NCBI GenBank assembly: GCA_947174995.1
Contig: CAMWLC010000014.1
Coordinates: 1-54,512, forward strand
DNA length: 54,512 nt
Direction of reading: 5' to 3'
DNA from: an uncultured Porphyromonadaceae bacterium
GTDB taxonomy: Bacteria; Bacteroidota; Bacteroidia; Bacteroidales; Muribaculaceae
Shown here: piece by piece, positions 1 to 8,672 of the stretch
Position numbering within the stretch: the stretch's first letter is position 1
Layout of the letters: each line of letters opens with the position of its first letter
Translations under genes and position numbers: made by a program
The notes under the pieces: model-generated
What the model was told of the DNA's origin: nothing
What the model saw: only the letters and a program-made list of their open reading frames with translations
The model's database searches: none

Positions 1-29
1 ATTGATATATTAACTTAATTTTCAACGAC

Positions 30-48
30 TTCGGTAATTTTTACCGAA
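30..48. repeat. 8-bp perfect inverted repeat upstream of the 7-alpha-HSDH gene
   Basis: Arms at 30-37 and 41-48 (TTCGGTAA / TTACCGAA) surround a 3-nt loop in an AT-rich stretch 60 bp before the first gene. It could be the 3' hairpin of a gene outside the window or an operator for the downstream gene. No run of T follows it, so I cannot choose between them. Confidence 0.35.
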
Positions 49-107
49 TCATTGATCATTAAGAACCAATCGGATTCTCGGGAGGTTATACTGTGAAACA
101 TCGTATT

Positions 108-884
108 ATGAAGACAGATTCGTTATTTGACCTTACAGGGAAGGTGGCTGTCGTCACGGGCGGCGGCGACGGTATCGGTAAGGGGTGTTGTGAAATTCTG
201 GCGGCTGCCGGGGCGGCGGTTGTGGTCAGCGATCTTTTACTTGACAAGGCCCGTGCCGTGGCCGACAGCATCGCGGCCGGCGGCGGGAAAAGCGCGGCTG
301 TGGCCTGCAATGTCCTTGACCACGAAGACATCACCCGTTTGATAGAGTTCGCCGTAGCCACTTTCGGCACGGTCAATATTCTTGTCAACAATGCCGGAAT
401 GGGTGGAGGGGGCCGCGAGAACCCATACAATATCGACCGCGCGTATGTGGAGCGCATTTACGCGATAAATGTGTTCGCTCCCTGGCAGTTGTGTAAGCTG
501 GCCGCGCCCCACATGCAGAAATCGGGCTACGGCAGCATCATCAACATCACCTCCATGAGCAGCATCAACAACAGCCCGTCAATGGCCATCTACGGTTCAT
601 CCAAGGCTGCCCTCAACCATCTGGCCTCAAATCTGGCGTTTGACTACGGGGAGATGGGAATCCGCATCAACAATGTCGGACCCGGGGCCACGCGCACCCA
701 TGCCCTGGCCTCCGTGCTGACTCCTGAAATCGAGGCGAAGATGCTCGCCCACACCCCTATACGCCGCCTGGGCGAAGTCTCGGACGTAGCCGGAGCGGTG
801 CTCTATTTCGCGGCTCCTGTCTCCGCATGGGTAAGCGGCCAGACCCTGATGGTCAACGGGGGCGGCGTGCAGACCCTCGACTGA
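108..884 (+). CDS. hdhA: 7-alpha-hydroxysteroid dehydrogenase (SDR family)
   Basis: Cytosolic NAD(P)-dependent short-chain dehydrogenase of 258 aa that would oxidise the 7-alpha-hydroxyl of bile acids such as cholate and chenodeoxycholate. The Rossmann motif TGGGDGIG is at residues 17-24, Asp42 at the end of beta-2 suggests NAD preference, NNAG is at 94-97, and the catalytic Ser149-Tyr162-Lys166 triad is intact. The C-terminus (HTPIRRLG, then WVSGQ and NGGGVQ) closely matches my memory of E. coli HdhA, and the N-terminus aligns residue for residue with HdhA from the ATG at 108. A GTG at 93 is better placed after the GGAGGT at 81-86 and would add five residues. A transporter gene follows 63 bp downstream. 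Other SDR substrates are possible, but similarity through the C-terminal substrate loop favours a bile-acid enzyme. Confidence 0.85.
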   Translation: MKTDSLFDLTGKVAVVTGGGDGIGKGCCEILAAAGAAVVVSDLLLDKARAVADSIAAGGGKSAAVACNVLDHEDITRLIEFAVATFGTVNILVNNAGMGGGGRENPYNIDRAYVERIYAINVFAPWQLCKLAAPHMQKSGYGSIINITSMSSINNSPSMAIYGSSKAALNHLASNLAFDYGEMGIRINNVGPGATRTHALASVLTPEIEAKMLAHTPIRRLGEVSDVAGAVLYFAAPVSAWVSGQTLMVNGGGVQTLD

Positions 885-947
885 AACCTATACCCTTCTA
901 AACCGCCGGGGGGCGATGAGCGTTTAAAATATGTTAATTTCGATTCC

Positions 948-2654
948 ATGATAGAGAATGTTATCGCCCTCTTGCGTGAGTATCCGGTAGTGGTGCTGTT
1001 TCTGACGGTAGGACTCGGTTTCCTGCTGGGGAAGGTGCAGTATAAGGGTTTCTCGCTTGGCAATGTCACTTCGGTGCTCATCGTGGCCGTCATCATCGGC
1101 CAGCTTGACATCCCCCTTTCGGGACAGATCAAGAATGTATTTTTCATGATGTTCCTATTCTCCATAGGATACAGCGTGGGTCCGCAGTTTTTCCGCTCAC
1201 TGAAGGGCATGGGCCTGAAGCAGGTGCTTTTCGCCGTGCTGATGAGCTCCACCTGTTTCGGAGCCACGGTGCTGATTTCAAAGCTGTTCTCCTTCTCGCC
1301 CGGCGAGACGGTGGGGCTTTTCTCCGGCTCGCAGACCTGCTCGTCGCTGCTCGGCGTGGGAGGAGACGCCATCAGCAACATCGGCGGTGCGGCCGACTAT
1401 GTGAAGCGCGAGCTTGACATAATGCCGGTGTGTTACGCGGTGACCTACATTTTCGGCACCCTCGGCACGGTCATAATCCTCGGTCTCCTCGGCCCGAAGC
1501 TCCTCGGGGGCAAGGAGAAGGTGATAGAGCAGACGAAGGAGCTGGAGGCGAAGTTTGACGAGACGGCGTGGCTTAACGATCCGGTCAACATCTCCGCCAT
1601 GCGCACCGTGGCTTTCCGTGCCCTGAAGGTGGAGAACGAATGGTTTGACCGGGCGCGTTCAGTGCTCGAGACCGAGCAGTGGCTCCGCGAGAAGGGGAAG
1701 ACCGTCTACATCGACCGCATTCGCCGCCAGGACGGCGAGATAGACATGGCCTCCCCCGAGAGCGTCATCCACAAGGGAGACCGCGTGGTGGTGTGCGGCC
1801 GCAGGGAATACATCGTGGTTGACCGTCCCCTCATCGGCACTGAGGTAGACGATGACCCGCTGCTCAAATATCCAGTGGAGAGAGTGCCCGTATTGCTCGC
1901 CTCGAAGGAATTGAGCCGACTCACCGTCGGAGACCTGCGCAAGGAGAGATTCATGCGCGGCGTGGTGATAGAGGAAATCACGCGCGGCAACGCCTCCATT
2001 CCCGTGACACCCGACACGCAGTTGCGGCGCCGCGACGTGCTGACTCTCGTAGGACGCAAGAAACTGCTGCGCGGAGCCAGCGAGCAACTGGGATTCATGG
2101 ACCTTCCCACCACCAAGACCGACATAATGTTTCTCGGCCTGGCCATCTTCATCGGCGGCTTCTTCGGTTGCATCCCGGTGATGATCGACGGGATACCCAT
2201 CTCGTTCGGCACGAGCGGTGGATCGCTAATCGCCGGACTCGTGTTCGGATGGCTCCGCACGCGCCGCCCCACCTACGGGAGCATACCCGAGTCCGCCCTC
2301 TGGCTCATGAACCATCTGGGCCTCAATATGTTTATCGCCGTCATCGGCATAGACTCCGCCCCGTCGTTCATCACCGGCATACAGTCCGTGGGATGGTGGC
2401 TGCTCATCGGAGGCGCGATAGGCACGATGATACCGCTCTTCGTGGGGCTCTGGCTCGGCCACAAGGTGTTCAAGTTCAATCCGGCCCTAACGTTGGGATG
2501 TTGTGCGGGCACTCGCACATGCACCGCCGCCTTGGGAGCGGTGCAGGACGCCCTTGGGAGCACGCTGCCCGCCATGGGATACACCGTGACTTATGCCGTG
2601 AGCAACATCATGCTCGTCATCTGGGGCCTGCTCAGCGTGATTGTCACCTCCTGA
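948..2654 (+). CDS. AspT/YidE-type transporter with central TrkA-C domains
   Basis: Inner membrane protein of 568 aa with the layout of the aspartate:alanine exchanger (AAE) superfamily. An N-terminal membrane half (about residues 1-190) and a C-terminal membrane half (about 385-568) flank a cytoplasmic region holding two TrkA-C-like domains (about 210-300 and 305-385). The two membrane halves share a Gly-rich motif: GSQTCSSLLGVGGDA near 125 and CCAGTRTCTAALGA near 520, as expected of an internal duplication. Family members exchange or take up carboxylates; the substrate here is unknown. It lies 63 bp after the 7-alpha-HSDH gene on the same strand and is followed by a strong hairpin, so the two could form a short operon and the substrate could be a bile-acid-related anion. 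That link is inference only. Confidence 0.85.
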   Translation: MIENVIALLREYPVVVLFLTVGLGFLLGKVQYKGFSLGNVTSVLIVAVIIGQLDIPLSGQIKNVFFMMFLFSIGYSVGPQFFRSLKGMGLKQVLFAVLMSSTCFGATVLISKLFSFSPGETVGLFSGSQTCSSLLGVGGDAISNIGGAADYVKRELDIMPVCYAVTYIFGTLGTVIILGLLGPKLLGGKEKVIEQTKELEAKFDETAWLNDPVNISAMRTVAFRALKVENEWFDRARSVLETEQWLREKGKTVYIDRIRRQDGEIDMASPESVIHKGDRVVVCGRREYIVVDRPLIGTEVDDDPLLKYPVERVPVLLASKELSRLTVGDLRKERFMRGVVIEEITRGNASIPVTPDTQLRRRDVLTLVGRKKLLRGASEQLGFMDLPTTKTDIMFLGLAIFIGGFFGCIPVMIDGIPISFGTSGGSLIAGLVFGWLRTRRPTYGSIPESALWLMNHLGLNMFIAVIGIDSAPSFITGIQSVGWWLLIGGAIGTMIPLFVGLWLGHKVFKFNPALTLGCCAGTRTCTAALGAVQDALGSTLPAMGYTVTYAVSNIMLVIWGLLSVIVTS

Positions 2655-2692
2655 GCGCAGGAGGCCCAATATTACATCCCGTCCGGATAATA

Positions 2693-2738
2693 AAAGGGGG
2701 GCGGTGTTCCGTTATATAATGGAGCGCCGCCCCCCTTT
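2693..2738 (+). terminator. GC-rich hairpin after the AspT-type transporter
   Basis: A perfect 12-bp stem (2693-2704 with 2727-2738; AAAGGGGGGCGG against CCGCCCCCCTTT) lies 38 bp after the transporter stop. It has only a short T tract. It separates the transporter from the next gene and argues against translation starts at 2641 or 2719 for that gene. Confidence 0.6.
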
Positions 2739-2787
2739 GGCCGTGGCGGCGCCCGGGGACGGTAAGGAGAAGAAACACCCCATCTCA

Positions 2788-4215
2788 ATGGCGAAGAAAA
2801 AGACCAAGGGGAAAGCGGCGCAGCAGGCGCCCATGTCCCCCAAGAAATATATGCAGCAGAAGGTGAGGGCCCTCCCCTTGGGGAAGTGCTACATTACCAC
2901 CGGACGCGATGAAACGGGCTGGACGCGCGCCGTAGTGAGCCGCGTGCGCCCCAACGGCAACCTTGTGCTCGGAGTATTCCGCTTGGACACTTGGTGTCTG
3001 GGAGTGCGCGAGGCCCGTTATGATGTCAACATGCACCCTGAAGACCTCGCCGACCGTGTGGCCGACGAGGAGTGGCGCGAGGCCACCTACGACGAGATTC
3101 ACGCGCTGGTTTACGGCGTGGTGGATTTCGCCCGTAAGGGGGGCGTGGAGCCTATACCAGAGTTTTATACCGCAGCCTTTATCCTCAATCCTCCCGCCGT
3201 GCGCTCGCGCTATGACGAGGAGGAGGACAGCGACGGCCCGGAGTTCGGCGTGGAGGGACGCCATGTCATGCACGCCGACGCCACGCGCGAGGAGCGGCTT
3301 TACATCCCGGTGTTGCGACGCAGGTTAGGTGACGAGTTCGCCGTCCAGGGAGAGGAACCCCCGACGGAAGTCACGGCCAAGACCCGAAAGGCCACAGGGC
3401 GCCGCAGCCGCGACGTGAAGCGCGAGAAGATGGCGCGCCGCAAGGTCACATATCCCTCAGAAATCCTCGTCACGCACGCCGAAGTGAAGGATGCAGTCAC
3501 CGACCGTCATCATTTCGAAGGACTTACACGCGAAATGATGGCCCCCCTGCTCAAACTGCCCGGGCGTGAACTCGCCGCAGACGCCTCGGCCATACTGATG
3601 TATGCCATCGGCAAGACGAGGCGCGGAATAGAGCGGCGCACCATAGGGCGTCTGCGCGACGGCATTGTGCTCAACTCCCTGCTGCTCATCACCGCCTCCG
3701 CCCGGGCGGAGGCTCTCGACGCCCTGCTCGAGCTCCTGCGCCAGAGCGAGGAGTTTCTCGACTATCACCTCAACGGGGGCGCCGACGTGCTGCTACCCTG
3801 CGCCGTGGCGGAAACGGGTTCCACCCGCATAGATGACATTGTGGCCTATATCGGCGAACCGGAAATCTCCCCCGAGATCAAAGCATACGCCATCCGCGGT
3901 CTGGGGATGATAGCCGTGCGACACGCCTCCAAAAGGGAGAAAGTGTGTGAAGTATTCCGCGAATTTCTCCTCAAGGGAGTACCCACGGTGAGCGATGAGG
4001 AATCAGCCTCCATCTTGGGATACATCATAGCCGCCGCAGCCGACATGGGGGCTTCGCAGCTGCGCCCTGAGATACGCGCCGCCTACGCGGCAGGAGGCGT
4101 GGACCTCTACCGCGCCGGCACCGTCGAGGAAGTAGAGGAACTGCTATCCATCCCCCGCCCGCGCCAGAACGACGACATGCTCTTCGAGCAACTCGAAGAC
4201 TGGATGCCAAAATAG
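2788..4215 (+). CDS. Conserved Bacteroidetes hypothetical protein with HEAT-like C-terminal half
   Basis: Predicted soluble protein of 475 aa with no signal peptide. The N-terminus is Lys-rich. Residues about 15-160 resemble a Bacteroidales family I recall only as hypothetical, with the pattern LPLGKCY ... NGNLVLGVF ... CLGVREA followed by a conserved HALVYG segment. A charged, Arg/Lys-rich linker follows at about 205-235. The remainder is alpha-helical with repeated hydrophobic helix pairs like HEAT repeats. The ATG at 2788 was chosen because an upstream hairpin (2693-2738) would lie inside any longer reading frame and the residues upstream look like translated noncoding DNA. A hairpin follows the stop closely. 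No function can be assigned; a scaffold role is a guess from the repeats. Confidence 0.7.
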   Translation: MAKKKTKGKAAQQAPMSPKKYMQQKVRALPLGKCYITTGRDETGWTRAVVSRVRPNGNLVLGVFRLDTWCLGVREARYDVNMHPEDLADRVADEEWREATYDEIHALVYGVVDFARKGGVEPIPEFYTAAFILNPPAVRSRYDEEEDSDGPEFGVEGRHVMHADATREERLYIPVLRRRLGDEFAVQGEEPPTEVTAKTRKATGRRSRDVKREKMARRKVTYPSEILVTHAEVKDAVTDRHHFEGLTREMMAPLLKLPGRELAADASAILMYAIGKTRRGIERRTIGRLRDGIVLNSLLLITASARAEALDALLELLRQSEEFLDYHLNGGADVLLPCAVAETGSTRIDDIVAYIGEPEISPEIKAYAIRGLGMIAVRHASKREKVCEVFREFLLKGVPTVSDEESASILGYIIAAAADMGASQLRPEIRAAYAAGGVDLYRAGTVEEVEELLSIPRPRQNDDMLFEQLEDWMPK

Positions 4216-4220
4216 ACCAC

Positions 4221-4252
4221 GGGGCCCCGATCTCATGAGAGATTGGGGCCCC
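4221..4252. terminator. Convergent hairpin terminator
   Basis: Arms 4221-4234 and 4239-4252 form a 14-bp stem with one G-T wobble and a 4-nt ATGA loop, starting 5 bp after the hypothetical gene's stop. It sits between converging plus- and minus-strand transcription and could serve both. Confidence 0.7.
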
Positions 4253-4277
4253 GAAATTTCAACGGGCACGGTGAGGA

Positions 4278-4436
4278 TCACTTATCGTAACGGACGAAGC
4301 GTCCCTGCTTGTCGAAACGCATCTCGATGCCGTTTGACAGCTCCACCTCATATCCGTAACGCTCCTTTTCTATACCCACTATGGAAGCCCCCTTGTGATT
4401 GGCCTTCACATAATCGGCCACACCTTTGGAATTGTA
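4278..4436 (-). pseudogene. 3' remnant of a PepSY-like (DUF2874-type) protein gene
   Basis: Reading leftward from 4436, a frame of 52 codons without a start runs to a TGA at 4278-4280. It is preceded immediately by an in-frame TGA (4437-4439). The peptide carries the typical C-terminal repeat of secreted Bacteroidetes PepSY-like proteins: VADYVKANHKGASI, then YGYEVELSNGIEMRFD and the ending GRFVRYDK. The signal peptide and first repeat are missing, and the space they should occupy holds the stop end of a thioredoxin-fold gene. I infer that an intact gene was truncated by a deletion or rearrangement whose junction is near 4437-4457. An alternative is a sequencing or assembly artefact, but a single base error could not restore the missing 5' part. 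Confidence 0.65.
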
Positions 4437-4454
4437 TCAGGAAGCCGATCCGGG

Positions 4455-4751
4455 TCAGAAAGCACGCTCGATGAGCTCTGACAGCTCAGCCACGCTCTTG
4501 TCGCCGCTCTCGCGCATGAGTTCCTGCCCCTCCTTGAGGAGAATATAGGTGGGATATGTGCGCAGGTCATACTGATGGGCGAGACGATGGTCGTACGAGC
4601 CATCCACACGCATGATGTTGACCTTGTCGCCATACTTCTTCTGAAGCTCCTGCATATTGTATTTGATCTCTACGGCATCCTGCTGTCCGGCATGGATGAA
4701 TACCACCAGCGAGGGCACCTTTCCGCGGATTACTTCTTCAAATGTCTTCAT
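4455..4751 (-). CDS. Thioredoxin-fold protein lacking the CxxC redox motif
   Basis: Protein of 98 aa, the size of a single thioredoxin domain, without a signal peptide. The beta-alpha-beta pattern, the cis-Pro loop (TYPTYILL, about residues 66-73) and the C-terminal helix are visible. The position of the WCGPC active site reads HAGQQDA, so both redox cysteines are absent and ordinary disulfide exchange is not possible. Family knowledge suggests that such proteins act as folding or binding modules or bind peroxiredoxin-like partners; nothing here points to a partner. The gene ends beside a truncated PepSY-like remnant and is transcribed leftward with its own upstream gap of about 100 bp from the CDF gene. 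Confidence 0.7.
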   Translation of the reverse strand: MKTFEEVIRGKVPSLVVFIHAGQQDAVEIKYNMQELQKKYGDKVNIMRVDGSYDHRLAHQYDLRTYPTYILLKEGQELMRESGDKSVAELSELIERAF

Positions 4752-4853
4752 TTTTTATAGTTTTTAGTATTCAGTTAACAGAGTTCATGGGCCGGATGAC
4801 TCCGGTGTCCGCTGTTAGAACGCCCGGACGACGCGCAAGGTTCAGACAGAAAA

Positions 4854-5765
4854 TCAGAGCTCGTAGGTGTGCTCGCATCCGCAGGGCGTGATCTCGAACT
4901 CTATGGTCGGGTGGCTTATCCCGGCCTCTGCCGCGAGAGCCTTGATAGCGGCGAGGATCGCATCCTCATTGTCGCGGCTGTCGATCACCACATGGGCCGT
5001 CATGGCATTCGTGGTGGTGCTCAGAGCCCAGACATGTATATGATGAAGCGACTTCACATGCGCGAGCCCCTTGATACGCACCACCAGACTGTCCACATCT
5101 ATATCCTCGGGCACACCGTCGATCGAGAGACTCAGGCTTTCGCGCAGCATACGCCAAGTGGAAGCGAGAATCACGGCCGCGATGATCAAGGAAATGATAG
5201 GATCTATCAGCACGAATCCCGTGAACGTTATCACAACTCCCGCTATCACCACCCCAAGCGACACGAGCGTATCGGCAGCCATGTGGAGAAACGCGCCTCG
5301 GATGTTGAGATCATGCTTCTGATCCTTCATCAGCATCCAGGCCGTCAGGCCGTTGACCACGATGCCCACGCCGGCCGTCCAGCTCACCAACGCGCCGTCC
5401 ACAGGCTCGGGGTGACTGATCTTGTGTATGCTCTCCACGATAATCACCCCCACGGCCACGAGCAGTATCACGGCGTTGAGCAGCGCAATGAGGATAGTGG
5501 ATTTCTGATAGCCGTAGGTGAACTTATGGTTTGCGGCCGCATGGGCCAGTTTGAAACCTATCAGCGTCAAAGCCAGCGAGAAAACATCCCCCAGGTTGTG
5601 GCCCGCATCCGAGACGAGGCCGAGCGAATCGCCGTAGATACCCAGCCCGGCCTCAATGACCACATATAGCAGATTTATGACGATGGCCCATATCATAATC
5701 CTGTTGATGATCTCGATATGATGGACGTGATGGTGATGACCGTGATGATGATGTTCGGAAGACAT
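4854..5765 (-). CDS. Cation diffusion facilitator, Zn2+ exporter (CzcD/ZitB type)
   Basis: Inner membrane metal/proton antiporter of 303 aa with six predicted membrane helices and a cytoplasmic C-terminal domain ending in CGCEH. The transport site is formed by His56 and Asp60 in helix II (GHNLGD) and His161 and Asp165 in helix V (HMAAD), the HD-HD set associated with zinc rather than iron or manganese. Residues 5-16 are an uninterrupted His-rich stretch likely to bind metal. Family role is export of surplus Zn2+ (and possibly Co2+ or Cd2+). The start ATG at 5765 places this His stretch at the N-terminus, as is common in the family. It stands alone between the thioredoxin-fold gene and nhaC. 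Confidence 0.9.
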   Translation of the reverse strand: MSSEHHHHGHHHHVHHIEIINRIMIWAIVINLLYVVIEAGLGIYGDSLGLVSDAGHNLGDVFSLALTLIGFKLAHAAANHKFTYGYQKSTILIALLNAVILLVAVGVIIVESIHKISHPEPVDGALVSWTAGVGIVVNGLTAWMLMKDQKHDLNIRGAFLHMAADTLVSLGVVIAGVVITFTGFVLIDPIISLIIAAVILASTWRMLRESLSLSIDGVPEDIDVDSLVVRIKGLAHVKSLHHIHVWALSTTTNAMTAHVVIDSRDNEDAILAAIKALAAEAGISHPTIEFEITPCGCEHTYEL

Positions 5766-5915
5766 AGATATAGTATTATAAAAGCGTATTGGACGTCTTA
5801 TATTTAAACGCGGCTGAGCCGCTTACAGTTGTGCGGCTTGTAAATATGAACTCGCTGTGCTGACTCTGAAGTATTCAAATTTGGTCAGCCGAGGAATTTT
5901 AAGGCCTCATATATG

Positions 5916-7316
5916 CTATGTCCGGCGGATGCGCCAGCCGGTCCAGGCGACGAGCAGGGCCATCAGGGGGGTCAGGTAGTTGAAGACGCAGTAGGGAAGG
6001 TAGGTCATCGTGGCCACACCGAGCACCGAGGCCTGCGTGACGCCACACGAACTCCAGGGTATCAGCGGGGAGGTGGCCGAGATGGAGTCCTCGATGGAGC
6101 GACTCAGAAGACGCGGCTCCAGACGGTTGCGGCGGAAGAGGGTGCGGTACATGTTGCCGTTGATTATTAGCGAGAGATATTGGTCTGCTGTGGCGGCGTT
6201 GAGCGTCAGGCCCGTGACCACGGAGGCCCCTACGGCCGACACCCTCCCGCGCACGAGCTTCGCCAGGGAGTCGGTGATAGCCGAAATCATCCCCGTGCCG
6301 ATCATCACTGATCCGAAGACCAGGGCGCAGAGTATGAGCCATATCACCGGGAGGATGCCGAGCAGGCCTCCGGTAGCCGTGAGTTCGTTGACCGTTTCGG
6401 AGGAATATCCGGGGGTGAATCCTGAGAACATGACGCGCGGCAGGTCGGCCGCGCCGACACTTCCGCCGGGCTGGAATATCAATGTGGCGGCGGCTCCGGC
6501 CAGGGCGCTGATGCCCAGGGTAAGGGCCGTGTGGACCCGCAGGATGAGAAGCACCATGGTCAGGGCCGGGAGCGTGAGAAGCCAGGGGGAGAGGTTGAAG
6601 GCGGCGTTGAGTTCGGCGCCAAGGGTGGAGGAGACGGGAGCGGAACGTTCCGCGGCCAGTCCTCTGGCGGCAAAGACCACCAGGGCCACCACCATTGCCG
6701 GCAGGGTGGTCAGCATCATGTAGCGGATATGGCGGAAGAGGTCCACGCCGCAGGTGGCGGAGGCCACGACGGTGGTATCGCTCATCGGCGACATCTTGTC
6801 GCCGAAATAAGCGCCCGATATGACCGCGCCCGCCGTCCATCCGGGGTGCTGACCCAGGGCGGTGCCGATGCCGATGAAGGCCACGCCGATGGTGGCGACA
6901 GTGGACCATGAGCTTCCCGTCACCACGGAGACCACGGCACAGATGGCGCACACTGCGGCCAAAAACCAGGAGGGGTGAAGGAGGGCCATGCCGTAGTCTA
7001 TGAGCAGGGGGACGGCGCCGGAGGTCATCCATGTGGTGGAGAGCAGGGCTATGCAGGCGAGTATCGGCACGGCCGGAAGCACCTGCGAGGCGCTGCGCAG
7101 GAAGCCCACGCGCATGGAACGCATTTCGAGGCCTCCCCGCGCCCGCGCGGCCGCAAGTCCGGCGGCAGAGGCTATGAGAAGGATCCAGGGGGCCATGTCT
7201 GCCGTGGCCAAAGGGCCTCTGAGGATGATGACGGCCGCGAGCCCTCCGAGTAGAACGGCTATCGGGAGCAGGGCCACGGCAAGGGATATTTTATTTGCGC
7301 CGAAGGCGTTTGTCAT
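5916..7316 (-). CDS. nhaC: Na+/H+ antiporter, NhaC family
   Basis: Polytopic inner membrane protein of 466 aa with about 11-12 hydrophobic segments. Family features include the GSSWSTVATIGVAF segment near residue 140, GAYFGDKMSPMSDT near 175, and PLIPWSSCGV near the C-terminus. NhaC proteins exchange Na+ (or act on organic acids such as malate/lactate) against H+. I chose the ATG at 7316 because the upstream 25 codons are polar, Asn/Lys-rich and look like AT-rich untranslated DNA; transcription is leftward. The intergenic region on its left (5766-5915) holds only a short GCGGCTGAGCCGC palindrome. A long frame in another phase overlapping this gene is a shadow produced by GC-rich codon use. 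Confidence 0.85.
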   Translation of the reverse strand: MTNAFGANKISLAVALLPIAVLLGGLAAVIILRGPLATADMAPWILLIASAAGLAAARARGGLEMRSMRVGFLRSASQVLPAVPILACIALLSTTWMTSGAVPLLIDYGMALLHPSWFLAAVCAICAVVSVVTGSSWSTVATIGVAFIGIGTALGQHPGWTAGAVISGAYFGDKMSPMSDTTVVASATCGVDLFRHIRYMMLTTLPAMVVALVVFAARGLAAERSAPVSSTLGAELNAAFNLSPWLLTLPALTMVLLILRVHTALTLGISALAGAAATLIFQPGGSVGAADLPRVMFSGFTPGYSSETVNELTATGGLLGILPVIWLILCALVFGSVMIGTGMISAITDSLAKLVRGRVSAVGASVVTGLTLNAATADQYLSLIINGNMYRTLFRRNRLEPRLLSRSIEDSISATSPLIPWSSCGVTQASVLGVATMTYLPYCVFNYLTPLMALLVAWTGWRIRRT

Positions 7317-7470
7317 GCTGTCGGTGTTTTTCGGGTTAAGCCATACAATTTCTTGATTTTTACGATAATTATTCACTTTTATTATACCCACCCCGACTGT
7401 TGGCGGTCGTTTTGCGATTTTTTAACTATTAGCTTCACCATCGGATAAAAAAATAAAAATCGGATAACCG

Positions 7471-7501
7471 TTGCACAAAACAAACTAAACACTTAATTTT
7501 G
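7471..7501 (+). promoter_or_regulatory. Bacteroidetes-type promoter of the porin-like gene
   Basis: TTG at 7471-7473 and TAATTTTG at 7494-7501 are separated by 20 bp, a full match to the Bacteroidetes sigma-ABfr consensus. Transcription would start near 7508, giving a leader of about 57 nt before the ATG at 7565. Confidence 0.75.
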
Positions 7502-7564
7502 CGGCCAAACCGTCCCCGCGACGCATTGATGCGGGCCGGCAAAATATCAAGACACCTTAACATC

Positions 7565-8599
7565 ATGAAAAAATACTTCGCAACCCTTCTCCTGGCCGGA
7601 GCCATGACCGTCGGCGCCATGGCCCAGGAGGCCGCACAGGAGCAGCAGCTGCTCAATGTGGACGTGGCCGCACGTTTCGACTGGCAGAACGTAAGCTATG
7701 ACGGCCACACCGACAATTCCCTCTCCGGATTCCGCGCCAACTACGTGGCCCTGCGCGTGGACGGATCGATCATCCCCTCCCTCACCTACTCCTGGCGCCA
7801 GCGCCTGAGCCGCGGCACTCCCGAGGGAAGTTTCCTCACACAGACCGACTGGCTCAACCTGAGCTGGAAGACCGGTCCGCTCACCCTCTCAGGGGGCAAG
7901 CAGATAGTGGCCATCGGCGGATACGAATATGACCGCACCCCCATTGATCTGACTACCTATTCCCTCTTCATCTACAACATCGACTGCTTCAAGATCGGCG
8001 TCTCCGCCCAGTACGCGCTGTCGCAAAACGACAACCTCCTCTTCCAGATCTCCCAGAGCCCCGGCTCGCACCCCGGGATGCGCAACATCTATTCCTACAA
8101 CCTCCTCTGGAGCGCCAATCACGGATGCTGGCACCCCATCTGGTCGGCCAACATGCTGGAATACACCAAGGGGCATTACATCTCATATCTCGCCCTCGGC
8201 AACCGCTTCAATTTCGGCCCCGTCTATCTCGAAGCCGATTTCATCAACCGCGCCGCCTCCCGTCAGACATTTCTCTTCAAGGACTGCACGGTGGCCATGG
8301 ACCTGGGCTGGGACATCAACAGCCGCTGGAAAGTATTCGGCAAATGGAACTATGACGTCAACCATTCGGGACGCGCCGCCGACATCACCGTGCTCGACGG
8401 CACGGAGCTCAACATGGCCGGCGCAGGAGTGGAGTTCTTCCCCCTGCGCAATTCCCGCCGCTCCCTGCGTCTGCACGCCAACTGCTTCTACGCCTGGGGC
8501 ACCAACACCAACACCGGAGACCTCATGCAGTCGAAGACCCTCTTCGTCAGCGCCGGCCTGACCTGGGACATGAATCTGCTCGCCTTGAAGCGCAAGTGA
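7565..8599 (+). CDS. Outer membrane beta-barrel porin (OprO/OprP-like)
   Basis: Secreted protein of 344 aa with a clear signal peptide (MKKYFATLLLAGAMTVGAMA, cleaved before QEAA). The rest is beta-barrel-like, with alternating hydrophobic strands rich in Tyr and Trp and short turns. The segment GPLTLSGGKQIVAIGGYEYD resembles phosphate-selective porin O/P relatives, which form trimeric 16-stranded channels. Solute specificity cannot be read from the sequence. The ATG at 7565 is preferred over the upstream in-frame start near 7499, which would lie on the -7 promoter element and lose the signal peptide. It is followed after 73 bp by a Gate-domain membrane protein on the same strand and may be co-transcribed with it. 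Confidence 0.75.
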   Translation: MKKYFATLLLAGAMTVGAMAQEAAQEQQLLNVDVAARFDWQNVSYDGHTDNSLSGFRANYVALRVDGSIIPSLTYSWRQRLSRGTPEGSFLTQTDWLNLSWKTGPLTLSGGKQIVAIGGYEYDRTPIDLTTYSLFIYNIDCFKIGVSAQYALSQNDNLLFQISQSPGSHPGMRNIYSYNLLWSANHGCWHPIWSANMLEYTKGHYISYLALGNRFNFGPVYLEADFINRAASRQTFLFKDCTVAMDLGWDINSRWKVFGKWNYDVNHSGRAADITVLDGTELNMAGAGVEFFPLRNSRRSLRLHANCFYAWGTNTNTGDLMQSKTLFVSAGLTWDMNLLALKRK

Positions 8600-8672
8600 A
8601 AATAATCCCGCAAAAATCCCGTTAAGTTACTGATTCAATCATTACTTGACTTTAACCTACATCATTCGATCA

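Noticed and set aside
2641..2787. Longer N-terminus of the hypothetical protein starting at 2641
   Set aside because: It overlaps the transporter gene by 14 bp and would be translated through a 12-bp GC hairpin; the residues are Pro/Arg-rich and do not resemble the family.
5899..7032. 377-codon minus-strand frame overlapping nhaC
   Set aside because: It is an out-of-frame shadow of the GC-rich nhaC gene, with an Arg/His/Pro-rich product and no domain.
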